A stretch of DNA of 64,000 bases from Clostridia bacterium (GCA_017436905.1 JAFSCF010000014.1:1-64000); one strand, 5' to 3'; counted from the first letter of the stretch, positions 16,589 through 25,132 are shown. Program-made: numbers and translations. Notes: generated by a model from the letters alone, not told the origin.

Positions 16589-18190
16589 TTATCTCCTGAT
16601 TAATTTTAATTTTTCCATAACGGGAATAAATTTTTCTGATTTTGGCAGCATCTCGACATCGTCACGAGTGATAGCGCCAAGTATAAACAGCATTGTAAGA
16701 TACATAACCGCCGCAACACCGATAGATATAACCGTAGCAAAGGTGTTACCCAAAAATGCAGTGTAATTATATACAGCCAACGCAGTAACCGCCATAACCG
16801 CTACTGAAAGAACGGGCTTTACTACAGACTGTACAATGCCGAATTTTACGCCGATAACCTTTTTGATAGAGAATATATTAAGTGTTAAAATTACAATATA
16901 GCAAAGGTTAGAACCTATAGGCGCACCGTTTATATTAATCTCGGGCATACCTACAAGTGTATAGTTTACAACTATTTTTATAATTCCGCCGATTATCATA
17001 TTGCGCACGGGAATATTTTCTTTGCCTACCGCCTGCAGCATAGCGTTTGTTACCATTACCAATGAAACAAAAACTATGGCAATTGCTAAAAGCATCAGCG
17101 AACGCTCTGCAAATTTAGTATGATACACAAGCATAAGTATCGGTCCTGCAAGAGTCGACATACCTATAGCACACGGCAAAGCAAACAAAGTTGTTATTCT
17201 AACAGCGGTAGAAGCAGTTTTTCTTGCAAATGGCATATCGCCTTTTGCAACCGCCGCTGTGATTGCAGGCACTATGCTTATGCTGATAGCCGTTATAAGC
17301 GTCGGCGGCATATTGAAAAGCGGTGTGGCATAGCCTGAATAACTTCCCCAAAGTGCCTGAGCCTGGTCATAAGAAAAACCTGCGCTCATCTGTAATCTGC
17401 GCATTATCATTATCATATCAATTACGCTCGTTAAACTGAAAACAGATGCACCGATAGTAATCGGTATAGCAATTTTAGCAAGGTCAAAAACTATTCTGCC
17501 AGTGCTTCGTTGAGGGCCAAAGTCTGCGATTGTGTTTAGGTTATTATCTTTATTGCGTTTAAACAGATACACTATAACAAGCAGCAATGCACCTAAAAAC
17601 GCACCAACCGTAACGCCTGAAACCGCACCGGCTGAAGCATATGGCAAACCTTGCGGAAGAAGCATCCATGCAAGTGCAAAGCCTGCAACCAGTTTACCGA
17701 GTGCCTCTATAACCTCGCTGAGTGCAGTAGGCATCATATCCTGCTTGCCCTGGAAATATCCACGGAAAACACTCATTATAGAAACAAAGAAAAGCGCAGG
17801 CGCAACAGACGCAATACCGAATTTAGCATCGGGGTTTTTCATAATATCCGAAAACGGACCTGCACCGAAATACAGTACTGCCGTACCCACTATGCCGATT
17901 ACCGTCATAAGAATTAAACTGCCCCGCAGTATTCTTTTAACCTCGGTATGGTTACCTTTGGCACGGCTTTCCGAAACCATTCTCGATATAGCCACGGGAA
18001 ATCCCGCCGTTGCAACTACAAACATCCACGCATACATATTGTATGATGACGAAAAAAGTCCCATCCCCTCTTCGCCGAGAACATATGTCAGCGGTATTTT
18101 AAATACAGCACCGATAACCTTAACAAGTGCATTTGCAATAATAAGTATAAGTGCGCCTTTCATAAATGCCTGATTTTTATTTTCGCTCAA
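16589..18190 (-). CDS. SpoVB/YabM-family lipid flippase (MOP superfamily)
   Basis: A 533-aa polytopic protein (about 14 helices) of the oligosaccharidyl-lipid flippase superfamily, beginning MSENKNQAFMKGALILIIAN. SpoVB proteins move lipid-linked wall precursors across the membrane, some specifically for the spore cortex. The genomic order with rqcP points to the YabM branch. The precise substrate is not visible in the sequence. TTG start at 18188-18190, supported by AAGGAAG seven bases upstream. Confidence 0.9.
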   Translation of the reverse strand: MSENKNQAFMKGALILIIANALVKVIGAVFKIPLTYVLGEEGMGLFSSSYNMYAWMFVVATAGFPVAISRMVSESRAKGNHTEVKRILRGSLILMTVIGIVGTAVLYFGAGPFSDIMKNPDAKFGIASVAPALFFVSIMSVFRGYFQGKQDMMPTALSEVIEALGKLVAGFALAWMLLPQGLPYASAGAVSGVTVGAFLGALLLVIVYLFKRNKDNNLNTIADFGPQRSTGRIVFDLAKIAIPITIGASVFSLTSVIDMIMIMRRLQMSAGFSYDQAQALWGSYSGYATPLFNMPPTLITAISISIVPAITAAVAKGDMPFARKTASTAVRITTLFALPCAIGMSTLAGPILMLVYHTKFAERSLMLLAIAIVFVSLVMVTNAMLQAVGKENIPVRNMIIGGIIKIVVNYTLVGMPEININGAPIGSNLCYIVILTLNIFSIKKVIGVKFGIVQSVVKPVLSVAVMAVTALAVYNYTAFLGNTFATVISIGVAAVMYLTMLFILGAITRDDVEMLPKSEKFIPVMEKLKLIRR

Positions 18191-18228
18191 TTTCTCACTT
18201 CCTTAGAATTTGTCTTCATACTATTCTA

Positions 18229-19071
18229 TTAAAATATAAGTCCCGCTATGACTGCCACAACGTATATAATCCCCATAATAGAAAAGTTTGATTTCATCGG
18301 TCTGTTCTCTTTAAAAAGCACCGCTAAACCTACGCCTGCACCGGTGCAAAGCCCTGCCACAACAGAGCCGAAACTGAGTGTTCCCTCAATGTATAGTTGC
18401 GTTAAAAGCACCGAAGCCGCACAATTTGGAATAAATCCTATAAGTGCCGCAACAAACGGTTGGAACAGATTATTCGCCATAAAAATGGAAGAAAATCTTT
18501 CTTCGCCAAGCCACTCCATAGCAGCCCCCAATGCAACCGATATTATAAATATAAATATATAAGTACCGAGCGTATGCTTTACCGCAGCAAAAATCATACT
18601 TCCGCCGTTTTTTTCGCCATGGCAGCAATCAGCGTGTTTGGCATGGATTTGTGTTTTAGATAAATCAGGTGCAGATTTAAAAACAAAATCAAGTACAAAT
18701 CCGACTATAGCGGCTATGGCAATTTTAATTCCGAGCAGTTTTAAAATAACTCCGCTGTGCTCAGGATTTGAAAGAAGAAGCGGAACAGCCTCGTCAGACG
18801 TAGCAATAAACACCGCCACAAGCGTACCGACCGTTATAACCTTGTTAGAGTAAAAATTTGCAGCCGCAGCAGAAAACCCGCATTGCGGAATGCAACCTAA
18901 AACCGCACCGCCAAACGGACCGAATTTGCCGAAACCCGTCATTAATCTCTGCATTTTTTCCGATGAATATTGCTCTATGTATTCAATTACAAAATATGCC
19001 ACAAACAGAAACGGCACCATTTTTATGCTGTCTTCAAACGCATGATGCAATATGTGTAAAATTTCAGTCAT
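18229..19071 (-). CDS. Putative 10-TM heavy-metal (manganese/arsenic-type) exporter
   Basis: A 280-aa membrane protein with about eight to ten hydrophobic helices. Two similar halves each carry a conserved small-residue and proline motif: GAVLGCIPQCGFSAAAA (about 55-71) and GFIPNCAASVLLTQLY (about 212-227). A His/Cys-bearing loop (HAKHADCCHG, about 143-152) could touch metal. This resembles the ArsP_2 family, annotated elsewhere as putative manganese or arsenic efflux proteins; the substrate is unproven. GGGAGG lies before the ATG. It has its own promoter and precedes the flippase gene by 38 bp. Confidence 0.75.
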   Translation of the reverse strand: MTEILHILHHAFEDSIKMVPFLFVAYFVIEYIEQYSSEKMQRLMTGFGKFGPFGGAVLGCIPQCGFSAAAANFYSNKVITVGTLVAVFIATSDEAVPLLLSNPEHSGVILKLLGIKIAIAAIVGFVLDFVFKSAPDLSKTQIHAKHADCCHGEKNGGSMIFAAVKHTLGTYIFIFIISVALGAAMEWLGEERFSSIFMANNLFQPFVAALIGFIPNCAASVLLTQLYIEGTLSFGSVVAGLCTGAGVGLAVLFKENRPMKSNFSIMGIIYVVAVIAGLIF

Positions 19072-19128
19072 TTAAAATATCCTCCCAAAAACAACCCACA
19101 GTTGCACTATATTACACATTATCACTTT

Positions 19129-19157
19129 ATTATATACTATTTTTTTGTCGAATACAA
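19129..19157 (-). promoter_or_regulatory. Promoter of the metal-exporter gene
   Basis: Minus strand: TTGTAT (19152-19157), 17 bp, TATAAT (19129-19134). The leader of about 50 nt shows no known metal riboswitch. Confidence 0.75.
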
Positions 19158-19220
19158 TACGTTTTCCAAAAGTTAATTATTTAACATTCTCAAGGCTTTG
19201 CGTATATTTTTGTGTATAAA

Positions 19221-19260
19221 AAACTTCATACGCAGCCATAATTGACTGCGTATGAAGTTT
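19221..19260 (-). terminator. Terminator after the split CHAP/InlB gene
   Basis: A 15-bp stem (AAACTTCATACGCAG and complement) followed on the minus strand by TTTTTTAT. It closes the accessory island. Confidence 0.85.
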
Positions 19261-19272
19261 ATAAAAATATAA

Positions 19273-20067
19273 TTATTGTATTATCCATTCACTGCTTGAA
19301 ATGTTTTCTTCCTTACATAACGGATTTAAAGATGTTAAACTTTCAAATGAAATTACTCTTATTTCGTCAATATCTCCGCTAAGGGTGGTTGTTTGTCCTG
19401 CAGAATTATATTGACATTTTTTAAAATCTGCCATCTTTCCGCCTTTGTAACCGCAAATAAATATTTTACAACTTTCATCCATATCATACATATTTGTTTT
19501 TACTGTATATGTATTTCCGCTTTTAGTAACAATTGACGAGGTGGATGAATTTCTTTTCCTCCAATGTGCGTATAGTGTAATATCTTCAGTTGCGGTAACA
19601 ATTGTATCACTTTCTATTTTAGTTCCATCGGTAGCAGAGGTATACCATCCGTCAAAAACATATCCGCTTCTTGTTGGAATCGGCAATGTTCCGTAAGGAT
19701 TGCTGAACTGCACCTTTTTATTTACAAACAAATACTCGTTTTCATTATATATAGAAACAGTATTACTGCTTTCGTCATACAAAACATAGTCTCCTACAGA
19801 AACATTTTCTTCAATCCAATATTGAGCATTTCGATTTCCTGAAAGAATAAATCCACCCGAAGGAACAGTAGCATTCCCAACACGTACTATAACTTCTTGT
19901 ACTTGGTTGTTTGAATCAACAAGCGCTTCTGTACCATAAATATTTGTTCCCGTACTGCTTCCACCCTGATTAAATATTACTAATTGGTCTACCCCTCTAA
20001 TTCCGTTTATGCTATTAACGGAATAACTTGTTTTAGAAACTGCATTTATTGTTTTACCATTAGATTC
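19273..20067 (-). pseudogene. 3' portion of the CHAP protein gene in the -1 frame (InlB-like repeat and C-terminal module)
   Basis: A continuous 264-codon frame with no start of its own, joined in the -1 frame to the upstream CHAP gene. It encodes a beta-sandwich-like module (GIRGVDQLVIFNQGGSSTG ... VPSGGFILSGNRNA ... VSVGDYVLYDE), similar to N-terminal modules of some secreted glycosidases. Next come one InlB/Flg_new repeat (PTRSGYVFDGWYTSATDG ... ITLYAHW) and a C-terminal module with GDIDEIRVISFESL, of a kind common in clostridial surface proteins. A restart at TTG/ATG near 19782 lacks a good ribosome binding site. I read it as the tail of the 20046-21416 gene, lost by frameshift or reached by programmed frameshifting. 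Confidence 0.75.
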
Positions 20068-21416
20068 AAATTTACAGACAGCAAAGATGGTAAATCAAGT
20101 TTATTAACCGAAAAAACTTGATTTGCTCCGGAATTAAGTTTCCACAACTGCAAATTATCTCCATCATTTCCTGAGCCGCTTATATCTAAAGCATAATCAC
20201 ATACTTTGGAAGTCAAAACCATTCCGTCTACAGGACCATTTAACCACCAATCCTGATTTTCAGAACTTTCTTTTTTACGGAATTCGACATTTGCTCCATT
20301 TCCTGTTCCATCTGCGTGTAAATATGTAGAAGTACTTAATGATTTTATTTTGTAACTATCATCTTTATTTTTCTCAAATAAATATTTTTGATTTTGAGAA
20401 TCTAAAAAAACATTCAAAACAGCATTTTCATTATTATTTGTTACACAAAGATTTTCATAATATGGCGATATCATTGTAGCATAAAAATTTGTTCCTATGT
20501 CAACTCCTGAAATTTCATCTATTTTTTTGATTTCAAATTGCTGGTTTACAGTTGAATTTTTAACCCATAGTTGAACATTATCTCCGTTATTTCCATATCC
20601 GCTTATATCAAGTACATTTTCGCTTTCTTTCGATGTAATTATATATGCTCCGTTTTGCTTACTCAAATTCCATCTTTGGCTATCAGAATTGTCTTCTACT
20701 TGTGTACAAATATTTGCGCCTTTTGTTGTTCCCGAAGTATCTAAACATTGTTTATCACTTCTATTTGTAATCTTGTAATTACCATCCGTATCTCTTGAAA
20801 AATGCCAAATCTGATTTTTTCCACCAGAATAATTTTTCATTAGAACATTAGAACTTATGTTCGTAACATACAAATCATCATAATGAGGCGACATAATATA
20901 GGCATCAAAATCATCACCGATATTTAAATAAGAATTGGTAACCAAATCTTTTATATGTATAAATCCTGTAATACTTGATGCTAATACTCTTCTTTCACTA
21001 TATTCCCCCGTTAATTTTTGATTATACTCGTCTATTATAACATAATTTCCTTCTATTGCCTTCACCCATGCCACATGACAAGATGACCACCAGGCAACAG
21101 AACCAATAGCAGGTACATTATCAACTGCAATACCAAGTTTTTTAGCAACTGCCCCCCATTCATTTGCATTACCCCATCTTGCAACACCGCCATATTGATT
21201 TGTAAAACTCACTCCATTCCGACTATTTAAACACCATGCAACAAATGACGTACATTCTCTGTTATAAAAATTCCACTCATCGACAACGTCATCTAACGGT
21301 AATTTTTTATATTTTTCTGGATAATCATCGCCTGTGTTATATGCGCTAACTGAACTAACACAAAACATTGATAACAGAATTGTCAATACAATCAATACAC
21401 TTAAAAACCTCTTCAT
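20046..21416 (-). CDS. Secreted CHAP-domain hydrolase with ricin-type lectin repeats (frame-broken)
   Basis: A signal peptide (MKRFLSVLIVLTILLSMFCV) precedes a CHAP amidase/peptidase domain (about 35-145) with the catalytic cysteine in NRECTSFVAWCLNS and a histidine in SSCHVAWVKAIEG. Two ricin-B-like lectin modules follow (about 155-300 and 305-445), with QIWHF, QRWNL and NGDNVQLW-type repeats. It probably cleaves peptidoglycan or attaches to glycans outside the cell. I start at 21416, where GGGGGT lies seven bases upstream; the reading from 21494 would begin inside the leader hairpins. The frame ends at 20046, but coding continues in the -1 frame to 19273, giving 714 aa if joined. The segment is more AT-rich than its neighbours. 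Confidence 0.85.
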   Translation of the reverse strand: MKRFLSVLIVLTILLSMFCVSSVSAYNTGDDYPEKYKKLPLDDVVDEWNFYNRECTSFVAWCLNSRNGVSFTNQYGGVARWGNANEWGAVAKKLGIAVDNVPAIGSVAWWSSCHVAWVKAIEGNYVIIDEYNQKLTGEYSERRVLASSITGFIHIKDLVTNSYLNIGDDFDAYIMSPHYDDLYVTNISSNVLMKNYSGGKNQIWHFSRDTDGNYKITNRSDKQCLDTSGTTKGANICTQVEDNSDSQRWNLSKQNGAYIITSKESENVLDISGYGNNGDNVQLWVKNSTVNQQFEIKKIDEISGVDIGTNFYATMISPYYENLCVTNNNENAVLNVFLDSQNQKYLFEKNKDDSYKIKSLSTSTYLHADGTGNGANVEFRKKESSENQDWWLNGPVDGMVLTSKVCDYALDISGSGNDGDNLQLWKLNSGANQVFSVNKLDLPSLLSVNLNLMVKQ

Positions 21417-21435
21417 TTTTTTACCCCCTAAAATT

Positions 21436-21472
21436 AAAAAAGTGCACCAACCGAAGTCGGTGCACAAAAAAA
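21436..21472 (-). terminator. Terminator inside the CHAP leader, upstream of its start codon
   Basis: Stem GTGCACCGAC / GTTGGTGCAC closed by a TTCG tetraloop (21442-21465), then TTTTTT. It precedes the start codon by about 20 nt and so would act as an attenuator. Confidence 0.85.
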
Positions 21473-21473
21473 C

Positions 21474-21644
21474 GCAAACTCCGGTTGCTGTCACACAAAC
21501 TTAATTAGAACGGGGTATAATTTCGTACTCTAACTAATGGAATTTGCATTTTTATGTAAATTCAAAGTTAAAGTACAAAAAGGCGCAGTTATCCCTATAA
21601 AATAGAAAAACCCCTCATTTTTTATTAAATTAAGTTTATGTGAC
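21474..21644 (-). ncRNA. Structured 5' leader (candidate riboswitch/attenuator) of the CHAP gene
   Basis: A leader of about 170 nt between the promoter and the terminator. P1 pairs GCAAATTCC (21539-21547) with GGAGTTTGC (21474-21482) and is itself followed by seven T residues. P2 pairs TTAGTTAGA (21529-21537) with TCTAATTAA (21501-21509). The 5' arm of P1 can instead pair with an upstream GAATTT (21558-21563), giving mutually exclusive folds. I could not match it to c-di-GMP, c-di-AMP, SAM, T-box, purine, TPP or cobalamin classes. Confidence 0.55.
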
Positions 21645-21650
21645 TTTATT

Positions 21651-21679
21651 ATTCTATCACAATCTTCAAATTTTATCAA
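21651..21679 (-). promoter_or_regulatory. Promoter of the CHAP gene
   Basis: Minus strand: TTGATA (21674-21679), 17 bp, TAGAAT (21651-21656). It implies a leader of roughly 228 nt. Confidence 0.75.
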
Positions 21680-21733
21680 TAGACAATATAAATAATTTTA
21701 TTTTCACCTCAAATTCGTGCCGTTCCCCCACTC

Positions 21734-21762
21734 TTGACAATTTAAAATATGCATGCTATACT
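21734..21762 (+). promoter_or_regulatory. Strong promoter of veg
   Basis: TTGACA (21734-21739), 17 bp, TATACT (21757-21762). Pveg of Bacillus is likewise an unusually strong sigma-A promoter. Confidence 0.9.
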
Positions 21763-21825
21763 GAGATGTAATCTACATAAGTGACACATCTTGGTTTTAT
21801 ATTAATTAAAACGGAGTGTGGGTGT

Positions 21826-22086
21826 ATGGACACCATAAATAAAATAGAAGAGATTAAAGAGTCTTTGGCATCATATATAGGCAGACGTGTGCATGTAACT
21901 GTTAAAAAAGGCAGAAAAATGCGTTTTGCACGCAGAGGCGTGCTGGAACACGTGTACCCCAACATATTTGTTGTTCTGCTTGATGCAAAAGGCGACGAGG
22001 AAAATGAACGCAGGGTTTCTTTCAGTTATGCAGATGTTCTTACCAGAACAGTTGAAATAGTAGTATTTAAAAGTACATCTGAGTAA
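21826..22086 (+). CDS. veg: Veg protein
   Basis: An 86-aa basic protein of the Veg family, beginning MDTINKIEEIKESLASYIGR and containing VHVTVKKGRKM and YPNIFVV. In Bacillus subtilis Veg stimulates biofilm-matrix gene expression; its biochemical activity is unclear. I choose the ATG at 21826, after a GGAG-containing purine tract, rather than the upstream in-frame GTG at 21781. It is followed by recR after 40 bp, probably on one transcript. Confidence 0.92.
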   Translation: MDTINKIEEIKESLASYIGRRVHVTVKKGRKMRFARRGVLEHVYPNIFVVLLDAKGDEENERRVSFSYADVLTRTVEIVVFKSTSE

Positions 22087-22126
22087 AGGTGTACTTTATT
22101 TATATAAACAAGAAAGGATTATCATT

Positions 22127-22723
22127 ATGGTTTACTCTACCGCATTTGCAAAATTAATAGATATATTCCGTGCTCTGCCGGGGGTAGGTCAAAAATCAGC
22201 TGTAAGAATGGCGTATCATATCCTCTCTCTTTCAGACGAACAGGTGAAATATATTGCTGATACTATTATATCGGTTAAGGCTAAAACTCATTACTGCCCC
22301 ATATGTAAAAACATCACAGAAGAAGACGTTTGTGAAATATGTGCAAACGTAAACAGAGATAAATCTATCATATGCGTTGTGGAACGTCCAAGGGACGTTA
22401 TATCAATGGAAAAAACGGGCGAGTTTGGCGGAACATACCACGTACTTCACGGCGCTATATCGCCCGTTGACGGAATAAGCCCCGACGATTTAACCATAGA
22501 AGAACTTCTCGACCGTGTAAAACAAGGTGGCGTAAGCGAGGTTATTATGGCAAACAATCCCAGTATAGACGGCGAGGCAACTGCAATGTATATATCTCGC
22601 ATGCTAAAACCCTATAACGTAAAAGTAACACGTATTGCATACGGATTGCCGGTTGGTGGAGATTTGGAATATGCCGACCAGGTAACACTTGCCAAAGCGT
22701 TAGAGGGCAGAACAGAAATATAA
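22127..22723 (+). CDS. recR: Recombination mediator protein RecR
   Basis: A 198-aa RecR: N-terminal helix-hairpin-helix (FRALPGVGQKSAVRMAYHIL), a four-cysteine zinc finger (CPICKNITEEDVCEIC), and a Toprim domain with VVERPRDVISMEKT and TYHVLHGAISPVDGI. With RecO and RecF it loads RecA onto gapped DNA. The usual neighbour dnaX is absent; veg occupies the upstream place. A good AAGAAAGGA site precedes the ATG. Confidence 0.97.
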   Translation: MVYSTAFAKLIDIFRALPGVGQKSAVRMAYHILSLSDEQVKYIADTIISVKAKTHYCPICKNITEEDVCEICANVNRDKSIICVVERPRDVISMEKTGEFGGTYHVLHGAISPVDGISPDDLTIEELLDRVKQGGVSEVIMANNPSIDGEATAMYISRMLKPYNVKVTRIAYGLPVGGDLEYADQVTLAKALEGRTEI

Positions 22724-22730
22724 ATTTAAA

Positions 22731-22758
22731 AGCCAAGATTTTAAATCTTGGCTTTTTT
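22731..22758. terminator. Bidirectional terminator between recR and the glycosidase gene
   Basis: Stem AGCCAAGAT / ATCTTGGCT with T-runs on both strands, shared by the convergent genes. Confidence 0.9.
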
Positions 22759-22760
22759 AA

Positions 22761-24743
22761 TTATTCTACTGAAACTAACTGATGGCAGGTAAACTCGGGA
22801 ACAGTAAATGTAATATAATCACCATTCTGTTCAAACGGCAGTTCTGCTCCATCGGGAACAAGCGCCACCCTTTTTATTTTTTTATTAACTTTAAGTTTTA
22901 CGGTTGTATTGTATACAGGCAGAACGTCTTCTATAACCTGAACACCGTTGCCTCGTTTAACCGGTGCAGCATACAAAAGATGCACTATGCGTCTTTCGAC
23001 TTGGTCTGCAACCGCCACAACGCCCTGCGCAGGTAGATTTGTAGAAATGGTCTTCTCATCGTTCAAAAGCATATCAAGGGCATAGCATACAATGCGTTTT
23101 GCAATAGTTGTACCTGATGCGGCATATTCTTCAAAAATATTCCAGCTAATATAAATACCGTCGTCACCCGATACCATACCTGCCTCTGCATCATCATAAT
23201 TTGCACAGGCATGCCCCTGAGAGCCAAAATGTATCCACTCGTTTTTAAAATACGGATTTAATCGCTTTGCCATAACTTTACCGCCGTTTTCTTTTATACG
23301 TATACCGCCGGCGTACATAACAAATGCAGATTTTTCAAAATCGGCAATTTCAAATTCGGGATAAATGTAATCTTCCGGATATTTCTGCTCGCCTGCGTAC
23401 TTAACACCAAAGTCGAGTGCAAATGTATCCTCATCATATTTAAGTCCTGATTTACCCGTAGCAAGAATTTTACCGCCGCCGGTTATGTATGCTTTAAACT
23501 TTTCTTCAAGAGTTTTATCTAAACGTACTTCATCAGGTAAAATTATAACTTTATATTTGGAAAGGTCGGTATCTGCTCCTACAGTATCAAACAGATAATT
23601 CCCCTCAAGAAGCATTCGCACACAGCCGGCATCGCAATCGCCTTTATTTTCGCCGCCCTGCGAAATAGAAAATGCTCTTGAAGTGCCATAATAATTCTGC
23701 GAAATCTCTGCACCGAACACACCTATATCAGCAGCATTTTTTTCGCCTTTGAGCCAAGGTTCGGCTTTTTCAAGTTCAGCATACGCTTTACCTATAAGCG
23801 AAAAAGTGGCATTGTCCATAATGCCCGTAGGCGACATTCCACAACCTACACTGCTGCCGGCACCACACGCAGCAGATAAAAAGACCTCATAACGCATAGC
23901 ATCAGGATGCTTAAACCCGCCGACGTCTGACCACGAAAGATGGTACATTGCCGTCATACCCACAAAATCCATACCCAATGTACGTGCATAAGATGCTGAA
24001 AGCGGAAAATGGTCGTACCCCCATTTACCGGTAGGCAGACTTTCAAGTTCGAGATGTGTATTAAGATGCGCCAAGTCGCTGCGGCCACGTCTTACATGAC
24101 CGCCGTTTAAAAACAGCGACAGTTCGGGATTGTATTTATCTAATGTTTCACGAAGTCTTTTTGCACACTTAACGTAAACGCTTTCTGCATAGGCTACTAC
24201 GTCAGCCTCATTTTCAACGTCCAATCCTTGCTCAGCCATACCGCGACGGCAATTATCGCAATAACACGGGCGCACGCTGATAATATCTGCAAACAAACCG
24301 TCAATATCGTAATTCTCACATATTTCTTCAATCTGTGAGATATAAAAATCAAAATAGTCCGAATTTACACACAACACATGTGAATATCTTTTTGAGAGTG
24401 TACCCCCCTGAACTTCGCCGTCTTTTGTTCTTGCGTGCCAATCGTGGTGTAACTGAGAAATCCTTTCGTCAAGACCGCACGATACATAAACAGGTGCTTT
24501 TAAACCCAGTTCGTGTGCAACTTCAAGTTCTTCTTTAAGAAGGTCAAATTTAAGCGTAGGATGCATTCCTCCGACTTTAGTGGGATAATAAGCCCATCCA
24601 TGATGGCACTTTGCCATAAGATTTATAGAATCTGCATGACTTGTAATAAGTGCCTGCTTAAACTGTTCTTTGCTGAACTTACTTGCTAAATCAAGATATT
24701 TTTCATCCATTTGAAATTCTAATTGCAAATGTCTGTATCTCAT
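22761..24743 (-). CDS. Putative glycoside hydrolase (GHL6-like TIM barrel, beta-galactosidase-type C-terminal half)
   Basis: A 660-aa protein without a signal peptide. The N-terminal half (about 1-330) is barrel-like, with DGLFADIISVRPCYCDNCRRGM carrying the likely catalytic aspartate region, LNGGHVRRGRSDLAHLNTHLE and YHLSWSDVGGFKHPD. The C-terminal half (about 345-540) resembles the glutamine-amidotransferase-like trimerisation domain of GH42-type enzymes (YKVIILPDEVRLD, YITGGGKILATGKSG), followed by a beta domain. It matches what I know of hypothetical glycosyl hydrolase family 6. Fucosidase-like activity is a guess; the substrate is unknown. Strong GAGGAG site before the ATG. Confidence 0.75.
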   Translation of the reverse strand: MRYRHLQLEFQMDEKYLDLASKFSKEQFKQALITSHADSINLMAKCHHGWAYYPTKVGGMHPTLKFDLLKEELEVAHELGLKAPVYVSCGLDERISQLHHDWHARTKDGEVQGGTLSKRYSHVLCVNSDYFDFYISQIEEICENYDIDGLFADIISVRPCYCDNCRRGMAEQGLDVENEADVVAYAESVYVKCAKRLRETLDKYNPELSLFLNGGHVRRGRSDLAHLNTHLELESLPTGKWGYDHFPLSASYARTLGMDFVGMTAMYHLSWSDVGGFKHPDAMRYEVFLSAACGAGSSVGCGMSPTGIMDNATFSLIGKAYAELEKAEPWLKGEKNAADIGVFGAEISQNYYGTSRAFSISQGGENKGDCDAGCVRMLLEGNYLFDTVGADTDLSKYKVIILPDEVRLDKTLEEKFKAYITGGGKILATGKSGLKYDEDTFALDFGVKYAGEQKYPEDYIYPEFEIADFEKSAFVMYAGGIRIKENGGKVMAKRLNPYFKNEWIHFGSQGHACANYDDAEAGMVSGDDGIYISWNIFEEYAASGTTIAKRIVCYALDMLLNDEKTISTNLPAQGVVAVADQVERRIVHLLYAAPVKRGNGVQVIEDVLPVYNTTVKLKVNKKIKRVALVPDGAELPFEQNGDYITFTVPEFTCHQLVSVE

Positions 24744-24790
24744 ACGGATTTCTCCTCTGCTTTTGGTTTCTGTATTTGATAATTACATTT

Positions 24791-24799
24791 ATTTTATCA
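24791..24799 (-). promoter_or_regulatory. Extended -10 promoter of the glycosidase gene
   Basis: Minus strand TGATAAAAT, an extended -10, without a clear -35. Confidence 0.4.
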
Positions 24800-24852
24800 T
24801 AGTTAGATTGATAAATAAATACAATATTGAGCGAATTTTTTAACAAAATATT

Positions 24853-24885
24853 AAAAAATCCTTGGCCGAATAACCAAGGATATTT
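24853..24885 (-). repeat. Terminator-like hairpin, near copy of the tRNA-Val terminator
   Basis: ATCCTTGGCC ... ACCAAGGAT with flanking A/T runs, nearly identical to the hairpin at 25279-25310. No gene directly precedes it on the minus strand, which suggests it was duplicated. Confidence 0.6.
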
Positions 24886-25002
24886 TGTAAGAGCCAAATG
24901 GTTTAGATGCAAATTATAAATTTCCAAATTTTATAATAATTGTTTTGCGTAAGCAAAACTACCATAATTATCAATTATTCATCAGCCGAAGGCGTCTTCA
25001 TC

Positions 25003-25048
25003 ATTCATTATTCATTAAAAATCCTGTCGAGTTTAATGAATAATGAAT
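25003..25048. repeat. AT-rich inverted repeat, dispersed family
   Basis: Perfect 17-bp arms (25003-25019 and 25032-25048, TTTAATGAATAATGAAT) around a 12-nt loop. The same 17-mer recurs at 57257-57273. It lies in the 570-bp gap between 24744 and 25313, which holds no convincing protein gene. Confidence 0.75.
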
Positions 25049-25074
25049 ATTGAACAATGAAAAATGAATAATAC

Positions 25075-25112
25075 AAACCAAAAACCCTATCTTCCGACAG
25101 GGTTTTTGGTTT
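25075..25112. terminator. 14-bp perfect stem with T-rich arm
   Basis: AAACCAAAAACCCT / AGGGTTTTTGGTTT with a 10-nt loop. It is placed next to the partial tRNA-Val copy exactly as the real tRNA-Val terminator is. Confidence 0.6.
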
Positions 25113-25113
25113 G

Positions 25114-25132
25114 ATGGGAGCAACAGGGCTCG
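25114..25132 (-). pseudogene. tRNA-Val 3'-end remnant
   Basis: 19 bp identical to the 3' end of the functional tRNA-Val (25313-25331). The rest of the tRNA is absent and replaced by unrelated hairpin-rich sequence (25133-25260), including a stem at 25202-25229. Confidence 0.6.

Noticed and set aside
17532-18173. 213-codon plus-strand frame opposite the flippase gene
   Set aside because: Antisense to hydrophobic codons of a real membrane protein, with no recognisable domain.
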